A DNA stretch of 64,000 bases from Gemmatimonadaceae bacterium (GTDB lineage Bacteria; Gemmatimonadota; Gemmatimonadetes; Gemmatimonadales; Gemmatimonadaceae), in contig JAUSJA010000026.1 in assembly GCA_030647905.1 (NCBI GenBank), forward strand, positions 372,001-436,000, given 5' to 3'. The position numbers and the translations under genes were made by a program. The notes beneath the pieces are model-generated. The model was not told the DNA's origin, ran no database searches, and worked only from the letters and a program-made list of their open reading frames with translations. Positions 9,554 to 20,834 of the stretch are shown piece after piece. Numbering within the stretch: position 1 is the stretch's first letter; each line of letters begins with the position of its first letter.

Positions 9554-11929
<2,376 letters not shown>

Positions 11930-12090
11930 TCGATCACACCTCGTGGCTTGTGAGCGGTTCTATTGCGGGGCGCGCCACGGTGACGCGCGTGCATCGGGTC
12001 AGAATTGCAGAAAGCTTACCGCTGGGCGGGAGTAATGTACGGGATGGGAGGTAGTGGGGCGAAATCAGGGAATACCGCGGTGCACTGACC

Positions 12091-12294
12091 TCAGCGATCC
12101 CAGACTTTGTCCACCTCGCGATCGTAGCGTGACATCTTCGTTCCGCCTGGTCCGTAAAGCTCGCGTTTCAGGCGAAGGACTACCCAGACCGCAGCGGCGG
12201 TACCGGCGGTGACCGCGATGGCCTTCTCGAGTTTCTGCCGGCGGGATGGCTCGAGCTTCTGCCCGAGAGCTGATAGAGGATTTGGCAGTCGCAT
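12091..12294 (-). CDS. Small single-span membrane protein, hypothetical
   Basis: 67 residues with one hydrophobic segment (about residues 28-44, AVTAGTAAAVWVVLRL) between basic flanks. No family recognised. The gap between it and the OPT gene (11930-12090) holds nothing I can identify. It is kept as a gene because the codon pattern and topology are plausible, but it has no similarity support. Confidence 0.45.
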   Translation of the reverse strand: MRLPNPLSALGQKLEPSRRQKLEKAIAVTAGTAAAVWVVLRLKRELYGPGGTKMSRYDREVDKVWDR

Positions 12295-12333
12295 ATTCGG
12301 AAATCTAGTCCGCCACGGGACGGCGAGCCAAGG

Positions 12334-12933
12334 TCATCCGCGTCGTCTGAACTCCAGCGGGAGAGGAGTCCAGCGCTCGCGTCCCCTGAAGTATTTCCAC
12401 GGCTTGTAGCCGTTCTTTCGGACGAACTCGCGATATCGCCGGTGTCTCACGCGGAAGAGCTTGTCGGAGGAAATGATGGGGCGATGGGGCCAGTCGCGCA
12501 GAAGCTGCTCGACTTTCCAGAGATTCCTGTCGGACAGTCGCCAGTCGTACGGGTCGAGCACGCGGAGATCGAGGACCGCGTAGCCCTTGATGCGGCCCGA
12601 GTGGTCCACGTAGCCCTCGGCGTAACTGAGTGCGAGAGCGCGTGGCGTCGCGAAGACCGGCTTGCGTCCGTGCAGTCCGGGATCGCGTGAGCGGGCTACG
12701 GATCCCCAGCCTTGTCGAGTGCGATAGACGAAGATGACGTGATCGAGCAGATCAATGGATTCGAAGCCGAGTATGAGTGGAGGATACCTGTGCTGCTCGA
12801 GGGTGGTGGCGGCGAAGAGCGCGGCTTCGAGGCAGTGAACGGTGCGGGTGCGAACGACGCCGCGAAATCCGCGCATGGTGTCGCCAGCGGGCTCCGTGTT
12901 GTATGGAAGGTCGTTCAGCCAGCGCTGCACCAC
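12334..12933 (-). CDS. Transglutaminase/papain-like fold protein, hypothetical
   Basis: The 199 residues from GTG 12933 contain VHCLEAALFAATTLEQH and later DLLDHVIFVYR, a Cys-helix followed by a strand with Asp-His. This resembles the Cys-His core of transglutaminase-like/papain-like folds. The frame clearly codes further upstream (PFTAAEQRLIHRLRTP is read before the GTG), back to a TGA near 13122, but no ATG, GTG or TTG is found there. The true start may be a CTG near 13035, or the 5' end may be damaged. No neighbour suggests a role. Function unknown. Confidence 0.6.
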   Translation of the reverse strand: MVQRWLNDLPYNTEPAGDTMRGFRGVVRTRTVHCLEAALFAATTLEQHRYPPLILGFESIDLLDHVIFVYRTRQGWGSVARSRDPGLHGRKPVFATPRALALSYAEGYVDHSGRIKGYAVLDLRVLDPYDWRLSDRNLWKVEQLLRDWPHRPIISSDKLFRVRHRRYREFVRKNGYKPWKYFRGRERWTPLPLEFRRRG

Positions 12934-13159
12934 GGCCGGTGTGCGCAGGCGATGAATGAGCCGTTGCTCCGCCGCAGTGAATGGGAGCTGCGGCGGGTCG
13001 ATCGTGGGTGTGTCGGGAAGTCGCTTGCTCGTGGTCAGGGTAGGCTGTGTCGTCTGAGGCCGCCCGAATATGGGTTCGAGTAACGGCCGAGGCCACCTTG
13101 GCGTTTTATCTTTGGAGTCGGCTCAGGCCGTCACTCATACCACATAGAGGCAACAGGCA

Positions 13160-14836
13160 GTGGCACCACAGTTCATCTATGTAATGAAGGATCTGCGCAA
13201 GGTTGTCCCGCCGTCGCGGGAGATTCTGCGTGGTATCTGGCTCTCTTTTTATCCCGGCGCGAAAATCGGCGTACTCGGCGGCAATGGCGCGGGAAAGTCG
13301 ACATTACTGCGCATCATGGCCGGAGTCGATCACGATTTTCAGGGTGAGGCGTGGGCGCACGAGGGGACGCGGGTCGGGTACTTGTCGCAGGTTCCGGAGC
13401 TCGATCCTTCCAAGAATGTTCAGGAAAACGTCGAGGAAGCGGTAAAGGCGCAGCGGGATCTACTCAAGCAGTTCGAGGAGATCTCGATGAAGTTCGCCGA
13501 GCCGATGTCGGATGGTGAGATGGAGAAGCTGCTGGATCGCCAAGGGCGAGTTCAGGAGAAGATCGACGCGGCGAATCTTTGGGAGCTCGATAGGAAGATC
13601 GAGATCGCGATGGATGCGCTGCGACTGCCGCCGGCGGAGGCGGAAGTGACGAATCTCTCCGGTGGCGAGATGCGTCGTGTCGCGTTGTGTCGCACGCTGT
13701 TGGCAGAGCCGGAAATGCTGCTTTTGGATGAGCCTACCAACCACCTCGACGCTGAGTCGGTGGCGTGGCTCGAGAGGTATCTGGCCGAGTTTCCGGGAAC
13801 CGTCGTGGCTGTCACACACGACCGGTACTTTCTGGACAACGTGGCGAAGTGGATTCTCGAGCTCGACCGCGGGTACGGGATTCCGTGGGAGGGGAACTAC
13901 ACGTCGTGGCTCGAGCAGAAGAAGAATCGGCTGGCTACCGAGGAGAAGCAGGCTTCGGCTCGGCAGCGCACTCTCGAGCACGAGCTGGAGTGGGTGAGAA
14001 TGTCACCGCGTGCGCGGCAGTCGAAGAGCAAGGCAAGGCTTCAGAAGTATGAAGAGCTGGTGAGTGAGAAACAGGAAGAGCGGATCGCGCAGAACGAGAT
14101 CGTGATTCCGCCTGCTCCGCGGCTCGGAAATGACGTGGTGATTGCTGACGGTTTGGCGAAAGCGTACGGCGACAAGGTGCTGTTCGATTCGCTGTCGTTT
14201 TCGCTGCCGCGCGGTGGTATCGTCGGAGTGATCGGGCCGAATGGTGCGGGAAAGACGACGCTGTTCAGGATGATCGTCGGCGAGGAGAAGCCGGATGCAG
14301 GGTCACTGAAGATCGGTGAGACCGTGCATCTCGCGTATGTGGATCAGGGGCGTGAGCTAGATGGATCGAAGACCGTGTACGACGAAGTGAGCGGCGGGCA
14401 GGACATGATCCAGGTGGGGAAGCGCGAGATCAATACGCGCGGGTATCTGTCGAGCTTAGGCTTCAAGGGGGCGGATCAGCAGAAGAAGGTCGCGAATCTC
14501 TCGGGTGGTGAGAGGAATCGTCTGCATCTCGCGAAGCTGCTGAAGAGCGGGGGCAATCTATTGCTGCTCGATGAGCCTACGAACGATCTAGATGTAGATA
14601 CTTTGCGAGCTTTGGAAGACGCCCTGTTGGACTTTTCAGGATGTGCGGTGGTAATAACGCACGATCGGTGGTTCCTGGATCGTATTGCTACGCATATCCT
14701 GGCGTTTGAAGGGGATTCGGAGGTTGTCTGGTTCGAAGGGAATTACCAGGCGTATATCGAGGACCTGAAGAAGCGGAAGGGGGCGGATGCGGACCAGCCG
14801 CACCGGATCAAGTACAGGGCGCTGGTGCGGGGGTAG
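13160..14836 (+). CDS. ettA: Energy-dependent translational throttle protein EttA (ABC-F)
   Basis: 558 residues, close to E. coli EttA. Two ABC cassettes: Walker [10 protein letters not shown] near residue 40 and GPNGAGKTT in the second half, two LSGGE signatures, [11 protein letters not shown] and [11 protein letters not shown] Walker B, and the inter-domain linker with [13 protein letters not shown]. There are no membrane segments. EttA binds the ribosomal E site and gates translation elongation according to ATP/ADP. The start is GTG 13160, with GAGG 9 bases upstream. It is the last core gene before the accessory island. Confidence 0.96.
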   Translation: MAPQFIYVMKDLRKVVPPSREILRGIWLSFYPGAKIGVLGGNGAGKSTLLRIMAGVDHDFQGEAWAHEGTRVGYLSQVPELDPSKNVQENVEEAVKAQRDLLKQFEEISMKFAEPMSDGEMEKLLDRQGRVQEKIDAANLWELDRKIEIAMDALRLPPAEAEVTNLSGGEMRRVALCRTLLAEPEMLLLDEPTNHLDAESVAWLERYLAEFPGTVVAVTHDRYFLDNVAKWILELDRGYGIPWEGNYTSWLEQKKNRLATEEKQASARQRTLEHELEWVRMSPRARQSKSKARLQKYEELVSEKQEERIAQNEIVIPPAPRLGNDVVIADGLAKAYGDKVLFDSLSFSLPRGGIVGVIGPNGAGKTTLFRMIVGEEKPDAGSLKIGETVHLAYVDQGRELDGSKTVYDEVSGGQDMIQVGKREINTRGYLSSLGFKGADQQKKVANLSGGERNRLHLAKLLKSGGNLLLLDEPTNDLDVDTLRALEDALLDFSGCAVVITHDRWFLDRIATHILAFEGDSEVVWFEGNYQAYIEDLKKRKGADADQPHRIKYRALVRG

Positions 14837-15042
14837 GTTGTCTGATTGCTCGGCGAGTTTCTAGAGGTCAACGGGATTAGACAGCGAAGCGTCGCTGTTT
14901 AAATCCTCGAGCGTTGATTAGTACCCAGCGTATGTCGTTTTCTGACAAGCGAGTTGGCGATGAACCCGGAGGGCGAGTGCAGATGAGACAGCGAGGGTTC
15001 GTCGTGTTTTCTGCAGTTTGCTGTCTAATCTGGCTGTCCAAT
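14837..15042. other. Non-coding stretch at the left edge of the accessory island
   Basis: No gene seen. It holds an 11-bp inverted repeat (GATTAGACAGC at 14875-14885, its complement at 15020-15030), and directly inside the left arm a 7-bp hairpin ACAGCGA/TCGCTGT (14881-14898). The arms span about 155 bp and could be a small mobile-element relic, but no target duplication was found. Confidence 0.4.
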
Positions 15043-15143
15043 TGGCGTTAAGCCTCTCTATCAAAGGCTTAAAATAGGTCTCCCCCGCGTACGCGGGGAT
15101 GCACCCCTCGACAGAAGTCTCGCCCGTTCGACAAGCCGAAGAA
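15043..15143 (+). repeat. 101-bp direct repeat, copy 1: leader-like segment plus one type I-E-like CRISPR repeat
   Basis: Identical over 101 bases to 29980-30080 and in the same orientation. Parts in order: an AT-richer segment containing TATCAAAGGCTTA (15059-15071), which fits the IHF consensus WATCAAN4TTR exactly; then a 29-nt unit (15078-15106) beginning GTCTCCCCCGCGTACGCG and ending GGGGATGCACCC, with a perfect 16-bp palindrome, resembling type I-E CRISPR repeats; then 37 more identical bases, enough for one spacer. No second CRISPR repeat follows. The IS630 element starts 42 bp downstream. Confidence 0.85.
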
Positions 15144-15185
15144 GGGGAGAATCGTCGTGAAGGTGATTGAGGTGTTCAGAGTCTA

Positions 15186-16219
15186 GAACATTTTTGATTT
15201 AATCGTACGTTGTGTGTATACTCCCTGTACTCATATTGCAGGGGGGGGCGTGTATGGCGGCGTATTCGCAAGATTTGCGTGATCGGGTGCTCCGAGCGTT
15301 GGATCGCGGGGACGGGGTGACGGCCACGGCGCGGCGCTTTGAAGTCAGCGTGCGGTGGGTGGATGAGGTGAAACGCCGGCATCGGGTGCACGGCGAACGC
15401 GAGAGTCGGCCGGTCGGCGGGTATCGGCGGTCCCGAGTGGCGGGCTTGGAGCCGCAGCTTCGGGCGTGGATCAAGGCGGAGGCGGATCTGACGTTGGCGC
15501 AACTCTGCGAGCGGCTGGCGGACCAGGGCGTGACGATTCAGCCGTCCGCGCTGTGGCATCAGCTCGATCACTGGAAGCTCACCTATAAAAAAAACTCTAC
15601 ACGCCAGCGAGCAAGAGCGCGACGACGTGCAGGCGGCGCGGCGCGCCTGGATTGAGACGCAGCCCGCGCTGGACATCGCGACGCTGGTCTTCTTGGATGA
15701 GACCGGCACCAGCACGAACATGACGCGCGCCCGGGGGCGGGCTCCCCAAGGCGAACGCTGTATCGCCGCCGTCCCGCACGGACACTGGAAGGCTACGACG
15801 TTCATTGCCGGCCTGCGCTACAACGACATCACCGCGCCGATGGTGCTGGACGGGCCAATGGATGGGCCGGCCTTTCTGGCCTATGTGCAGCAATGCTTGG
15901 GGCCGACACTGAAGCCGGGCGACCTCGTCATCGCCGACAATCTGTCCTGCCACAAGGTGGCCGGGGTTCAGGAGGCCATCGAGGCACGGGGCGCCACGCT
16001 GCGCTACTTGCCGCCCTACTTGCCGCCCTACTCCCCGGATTTGAATCCCATCGAGCAAGTGTTCGCCAAACTCAAAGCCCTGCTGCGCAAGGCGGCCAAG
16101 CGCACGGTCGATTCACTCTGGGAGGAAATCGGACGACTCCTCAGCGCCTTCACGCCCGCTGAATGTCAGAACTACTTCGCCTCCTCAGGATACAACGCAT
16201 GAGTAACTCAAAAGTGCTC
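15186..16219 (+). mobile_element. IS630-family insertion sequence (about 1.03 kb)
   Basis: Bounded by TA at 15184-15185 and 16220-16221, the TA duplication expected of IS630/Tc1-mariner elements. The imperfect terminal repeats begin GAACATTTTTGATTTAA on the left and, read inwards from the right end, GAGCACTTTTGAGTTAC. The element contains a two-frame transposase. Its right end abuts a histidine kinase gene whose 5' part is missing. Confidence 0.9.
15254..16202 (+). CDS. IS630-family transposase, two frames joined by frameshift
   Basis: The first frame (ATG 15254, after a G-rich RBS) encodes the N-terminal helix-turn-helix domain (MAAYSQDLRDRVL, TARRFEVS). It continues out of frame to 15655. 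The catalytic DDE domain lies in the +1 frame: FLDETG, VIADNLS and NPIEQVFAKLK supply Asp, Asp, Glu. A run of eight A at 15587-15594 (TAT AAA AAA AAC) is the likely slip site: moving to the +1 frame there yields KKTLHASEQERDD, as expected for the family. This may be programmed shifting or transcript slippage rather than decay. The end reads YFASSGYNA. Confidence 0.9.
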
Positions 16220-16221
16220 TA

Positions 16222-17579
16222 GACAGCTCATCGATCGTTGCTTCGAGACCGGCGAGGTGCAGGAGATCGAACACGCGATCGGAGACGGGATATGGATGCG
16301 CACGCGCATCGCTGCGCTGAGCCCGGGCCGCAAGATTCGTCAGATCATGATTGTCTCCACCGACGTTACCGCACGCAGGAACGCGGAGGCAGCAAGGGTC
16401 TATCTCGAGGCGCAACTGCAGCAGGCCCAGAAGATGGAGTCCGTGGGCCGCCTGGCGGGCGGCGTGGCCCATGACTACAACAACATGCAGGCGGTGATCC
16501 TCGGCTACGCCGAGCTGGCCCTGTTGCGCGCGGACGCGCCGCCGCCGCTCCGCCAGGACTTGACGGAGATTCACAAGGCGGCCACGCGATCCGCCCAGAT
16601 CACGCAGCAGCTCCTCACCTTCGCGCGCAAGCAAGTCATTCAGCCGCAGGTGCTTGACATCAACGCCACCGCGGCGCACTCGCTCACGATGCTGCGGCGG
16701 CTGATCGGCGCGCAGGTGCAGTTCATCTGGACACCGGCCGGCGACCTGTGGCCGGTCATCATGGACGCCGGCCAGGTGGATCAGATCCTGACCAACCTCT
16801 GCCTCAACGCGCGCGATGCCATCGGGGGCGCGGGAACGCTGGTCATCGCCACCGCGAACCGCGTGGTGGATGCGACGCAGTGCGCGGTGCTGCGCGAGAC
16901 GGCCCCCGAAGCGGTGCCGGGGGATTTCGTCCAGCTCACCGTCACCGACAGCGGCGGCGGCATGAGCCGTGACATGATGGCGCAAGTCTTTGAGCCGTTC
17001 TACACGACCAAGGGCGTCGGCGAAGGCACCGGCCTTGGGCTGGCTTCGGTGTACGGTGCCGTCAAGCAGAGTGGTGGTTTCATTGCGGTGGCGAGTGTGC
17101 TGGGTGAAGGCACGACGTTCAGCGTCTATCTCCCCCGGTGCACGGCGGCCTTGGCGGTGTCACGGGCGCCGGACCCGGCCGCACCCCATTTGCGGGGCCA
17201 GGAGACCATTCTGGTGGTGGAGGACGAACCTGCGGTGCGTCGCATGACCGTCCAGGCGCTCGAGCTGCAGGGCTACACCGTGCTCGCGGCCGACCACCCG
17301 CGCGACGCGATTCTCCTGGCGCAGGAGCATGGCGACGCCATTGCGCTATTGCTGACCGACGTGCAGATGCCCGAGATGAGTGGCTACGATCTGGTCGTGG
17401 CGCTGCGGTCGTCCCACCCGTACCTCAAGCATCTCTTCATGTCCGGGTACCCCTCCGGGCACCCGGTGCACGGCCGCGCGGGAGAGGGCCAGCCAGAGGA
17501 CGCGGACCGCTTCATCGCGAAACCGTTCAGCCTGGCGACACTGACCGCCAAGGTGCGCGAGGCGCTGGACGGGGCGTAG
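16222..17579 (+). pseudogene. Hybrid sensor histidine kinase, 5' end lost at the IS630 element
   Basis: Frame open from the IS end. The first residues (LIDRCFETGEVQEIEH) are the second half of a PAS domain ending IMIVSTDVTARR. They are followed by a HisKA dimerisation helix with GGVAHDYNN (phospho-His), HATPase motifs NARDAIG, DSGGGM and GTGLGLASVYG, and a receiver domain with VVEDEP and LLTDVQMPEMSG (phospho-acceptor Asp). The N-terminal sensor is missing, and the sequence left of the IS does not supply it: a stop occurs within about 20 bp in the matching frame. A GTG at 16257 could start a 440-residue remnant. Probably a decayed or sensor-less kinase. Confidence 0.82.
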
Positions 17580-17984
17580 GGCGCGGGTGGGCACTGAGGA
17601 GGAGGTGCGCCTGGCGGTCGCGTGGAATCGTTGGGCGGTCGCGCCATGGCGAAGACCTTTCGTCGCGCTCGACATTGCCTGCCTTGATACGGAGATCAGG
17701 CAGGGGCACACGCATGGCGCGGTGCGGTGTGATCATCCTCCCGACTTTTCCGCTGTTTTCAACACTATACGCCGAATGGTCGCGACTGTAATCAACCCAT
17801 CTCTATTGTGCCGATGAGATACCTGAGAATAGGGGAGATCGGCCATCGCCCGTGCCCAGTTGCCGTAACTCCTCGTGTGGCGTGCCTGCGTGTTCCACCG
17901 CAGGAGGCGGCGTCCCGGCGACACGCGCATTCGCGCGCCGTCGCCGGGACGCCGCCTCGGGGCTGGCCGCCCGAGTCTTGCCCG
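17580..17984. repeat. Intergenic region with a 19-bp perfect inverted repeat
   Basis: No gene seen between the kinase remnant and the secreted protein on the other strand. A perfect 19-bp inverted repeat, 17904-17922 with 17940-17958 (arm starts GAGGCGGCGTCCCGG), surrounds a 17-nt GC-rich loop that can pair further. No T run follows on either strand, so it is more a REP-like or cruciform element than a textbook terminator, though it could end the minus-strand transcript. Confidence 0.65.
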
Positions 17985-18407
17985 TCAGTTCTTGCAACCC
18001 GAGGCAGAGAAGTCGGCGTCGATGCTACCCCAACTGTTCGACCCGATCAGCGACGAAGCCTTCACTTGTAGCGTATATTCGCCGCTGGTCTTGGCGACCA
18101 AGCAGAGCGCGGGGTCGTATTTTTCGCTGCGCTTGAGAACCGTTCCAGCACTGTCCAGAATCGAGATTTGAATGTTGCCCATCCGCGGGCATCCGTTTGC
18201 CGCGAACCAGTAGGCCTTGCCGGCCTCGAGAGTAATCTTCTTGGTTTGCTTTTCATTCAGGTGAAAATCGCCGGCGATCCTGACGAGGGACTCAGCCCCG
18301 GCTGGATGCGGGTCGCGGGGAACGGCCGAGGTGCGGCAACTCTGCGCTCGTGCCAGTGAAGGCGACAGGTAGAGGAGCAATGCAACGGCAACGGTCGTGA
18401 TCCTCAT
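17985..18407 (-). CDS. Secreted hypothetical protein
   Basis: 140 residues with a Sec signal peptide (MRITTVAVALLLYLSPSLARAQS) and four cysteines in the mature part (SCRTS, GCPRM, ALCLV, SGCKN) that could form two disulfides. A beta-sandwich-like middle (KITLEAGKAYWFAANGC, GEYTLQVKAS) recalls pre-peptidase C-terminal domains, but I cannot name a family. ATG 18407 was chosen over the longer frame to 18539 because GAGGA lies 5-6 bases upstream and the signal peptide starts there. Confidence 0.65.
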   Translation of the reverse strand: MRITTVAVALLLYLSPSLARAQSCRTSAVPRDPHPAGAESLVRIAGDFHLNEKQTKKITLEAGKAYWFAANGCPRMGNIQISILDSAGTVLKRSEKYDPALCLVAKTSGEYTLQVKASSLIGSNSWGSIDADFSASGCKN

Positions 18408-18707
18408 TGTGGTCCTCGTAGTGGTTGTGTGAAACCTCTGAATGATGCCGAAGCGCCGCGTTGTATTGACGTTCTTCATGGTCCGTACGTCCCTAATCCT
18501 GCGTGAGTTGTGTTCATTGGGCGCTGAGCTATTCAGCACGAGCGAGGCGAAGACGACGCAATGAACGACGAATGCCGACCGGAATGAAAATCACCCCAGG
18601 GTTGAAGTTCGTTCCGGACTCGATTCTCCGCCATTCCTGATTTCCTTCTCCTCGACCGCGTCGAGCTCGCAAGCACCGACCAACCGAAACTCACGCAAAG
18701 TCAAGGT

Positions 18708-18760
18708 TCAATCACGGTTATGCAAGTATGGCACGACGCTGCACGCCGGGCAACCAGCCC
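18708..18760 (-). repeat. IS91-type element end, remnant
   Basis: The sequence CACGGTTATGCAAGTATGGC and the following 30 bases match, in reverse complement, the 3' end of the elements at 22195-22564 and 20455-20716 (and more weakly 28187-28240). It is an isolated terminal fragment in minus orientation with several mismatches. The rest of the stretch 18408-18837 holds no gene I can support. Confidence 0.6.
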
Positions 18761-18837
18761 GCGCGGGGTGTCGTCGCTTCATGCCAACTATCCCGCTACA
18801 CGTCATCGACGCCTCTGGCCGTCAGTAGGAGAACATC

Positions 18838-19275
18838 ATGAATGACTGGTGGACCGAACAGCACATGCTGGAGGTGGCGCGTGCGCACCTCTCGCCTGAG
18901 GATACCACAGAGGGTCTTTTCACCTGCGCCTCGTTCGGAGCGAGTTTCTACCTTGCCGCTGCGACGCTTGGCTTGGCCAGTCTCTTCTTCGTGAAGCGCT
19001 ACATCATGGTGCTCACCCCGATTGCCGTTCACTTCGTTGAGCACAAGGCTCAGCTTCGGGCAACGGAAGTTGTCGGAGTTCTCCATTTCCCGTACGACCA
19101 GCTCTCCGTACGATTCAGGCGAGGACTCCTGAACAACTTCATCACCTTCCACGCAGCAGGCGGCGGGACCACGGAGATGCAGTTCCCGAAGCGGCGCTAC
19201 GCCCCCAGTTCCGCCCTTACGAGCTGGGATTCGGTGTGTGAGATTCTACGGACGAGGTGCACCGTCCTTCAGTAG
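18838..19275 (+). CDS. Hypothetical protein, possibly PH-like domain
   Basis: 145 residues starting at ATG 18838 with AGGAG 6-8 bases upstream. A hydrophobic stretch (FGASFYLAAATLGLASLFFV) precedes a segment reading RYIMVLTPIAVHFVEHK, then VVGVLHFPYDQLSVRF and FITFHAAGGG. This alternating strand pattern recalls bacterial PH (YokE-like) domains. No family is certain. It is the first of a run of orphan genes, each with its own good RBS, inside the island. Confidence 0.55.
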   Translation: MNDWWTEQHMLEVARAHLSPEDTTEGLFTCASFGASFYLAAATLGLASLFFVKRYIMVLTPIAVHFVEHKAQLRATEVVGVLHFPYDQLSVRFRRGLLNNFITFHAAGGGTTEMQFPKRRYAPSSALTSWDSVCEILRTRCTVLQ

Positions 19276-19411
19276 TCCTACCACCGGTCTGCTTTCTGGC
19301 CGAAAGGTCCAACACCACGCTCGACCTGACCGGGCGGTGGTATCGTGGGCCGGCGGGTAAGCACAAACGTTCGGTTGGGCAGAGACCTGATGGATTGTCG
19401 CGAGGAGGCAC

Positions 19412-20395
19412 GTGCCGATGATCAACGCGGGCAGCACAGACAAGGACGACAGTAGGATCAACCAGTTGGCCGCCGACATCAGGAGTATCTACGCGGCCAC
19501 CGCCCAAGAGTGGGTCCTCTGGTGGATTGTTGCGCTTGCCCTAGCCGTTGCCGCTCTGGTTTGGGTTGGCACGGAGGTCTATCGCTCCGGCCTCGCGACG
19601 GTACTGCTGTTTGGCGCACTCACCGTCATTGCCGGGCTGGCGGTTCTTGTGTTGGGAGATCTGATCCGCGACAACATTAGAGCGCGAGACACGACTCGGA
19701 AACTGCAGGCGTTGGCCTCGCGAACGGACTTCACTCGTCGCGAGATGTATGACGCCGCCTGCGGACAGCCCGAGATCTCTCGGATGAGTTGGTTCCTGCG
19801 ACTCATCGATCCTGCGAGGTGCGCGTTCGATGAGGTGTTCGTTGAGGCGTTCGGCAACGCGTACGCTGCATTACAGGACCCGCAAACGCCTCTCGGCATC
19901 TGCTTCGCGAGATGGAGCAGATGTTCCAATGAGGGCGAGAAACTGGCCGATCAAGACAAGACCGACGAAGATGCTTGGAGGCTCGTGGGTGTCGCGCACT
20001 TCTGGCGAGCGCTGATTTTCGCGACATGTGCCGAGCAAAGGAGGAGTTACAGGCAGACCATGGCGATCGGCAGCGGCTCCATCCGCTCGTCGTGGCAGAC
20101 GTTTGCGGGCTGGTCCGTCGAAGCCACCGAGAGGGGCGCCCCGTATTTCTGCCCTGTCCCGGAGGAGAGGCTCCAGGAGCTGCGCACGCGCATGGAGCGA
20201 CTCCAGGTTCTCTCAGAACAGGCGGCGGCGACAGACCCACGGCACCAGCTGGCTGTCGTTCCCGAGGGCGGCCACTGGCTGGGGATACTTCCCGGAGTCA
20301 CCGCCAAAGACATCACCTCCTATGCGGAGGACTTGGGGGTGCTGTCAACCATGATGGGGTATCAGCCACGGCCCTGCCGAGGGCCGACGAAATAG
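19412..20395 (+). CDS. Two-span membrane protein, hypothetical
   Basis: 327 residues. Two hydrophobic segments (about 33-53 and 62-84, WWIVALALAVAALVWVG and VLLFGALTVIAGLAVLVLG) are followed by a large soluble region of mixed helix with several Cys and Trp. No motif recognised. AGGAGG lies just before the GTG at 19412 and 10 bases before ATG 19418; either may be the start. Flanked downstream by an IS91-type element remnant. Confidence 0.6.
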   Translation: MPMINAGSTDKDDSRINQLAADIRSIYAATAQEWVLWWIVALALAVAALVWVGTEVYRSGLATVLLFGALTVIAGLAVLVLGDLIRDNIRARDTTRKLQALASRTDFTRREMYDAACGQPEISRMSWFLRLIDPARCAFDEVFVEAFGNAYAALQDPQTPLGICFARWSRCSNEGEKLADQDKTDEDAWRLVGVAHFWRALIFATCAEQRRSYRQTMAIGSGSIRSSWQTFAGWSVEATERGAPYFCPVPEERLQELRTRMERLQVLSEQAAATDPRHQLAVVPEGGHWLGILPGVTAKDITSYAEDLGVLSTMMGYQPRPCRGPTK

Positions 20396-20454
20396 GGCCT
20401 ACGCAACAGCAATTGACTCGATGTTTCTTGCCGCGCGGTCGGATGGTGTAGTTC

Positions 20455-20716
20455 CACGCGCCCTGAGGGTGCTGAATGTTGCCCGGCGCCCCCCGGCTTA
20501 CCAGCCGGAGCCGCGCGGTGTGCCCGCTCGTCCGGAATCGAGTCCCCGCGCGGCAACGACAACCCGTCGCGGGGCCGACCGGCCGACCCGCGACGCGGGC
20601 AGGCGGGCGACAGACGGGCGACAGACCCCACGTGGACTGCACACGGGCTGCACACGGGACTGCACACGGGCTGGTGGCGCGGCGTGAAGTGTCGCGCCAT
20701 ACTTGCACAACCGCGA
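20455..20716 (+). repeat. IS91-type element remnant (3' portion only)
   Basis: About 260 bp closely matching 22287-22550. It begins at the sequence equivalent to the transposase stop codon (CGCGCCCTGAG) and runs to CTTGCACAACCGCGA. It lacks the 5' end and all transposase sequence. It contains an 11-bp motif CTGCACACGGG three times with short spacers (about 20636-20674). It fills most of the gap 20396-20834. Confidence 0.75.
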
Positions 20717-20834
20717 ATGAACCACACCGCCCCAAGGGGCGGGGTATCACTGCCCGAACCCTCGTTGATACTGTCGCCGCAAGCGGCGGGGAATGGACCC
20801 GACAGGTGATTCAAATTCCTTCTGTGGAGGTTCC

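Noticed and set aside
14875-15030. Complete miniature transposon bounded by GATTAGACAGC
   Set aside because: The arms are only 11 bp, with no target duplication and no second copy in the window.
15078-15143. A working CRISPR array
   Set aside because: Only one repeat is present at each site, with no second repeat at spacer distance and no cas gene in the window; reported instead as a leader-repeat-like unit.
17587-17817. 76-residue frame after the kinase remnant
   Set aside because: No RBS, no motif and a composition similar to the other overlapping frames in the gap.
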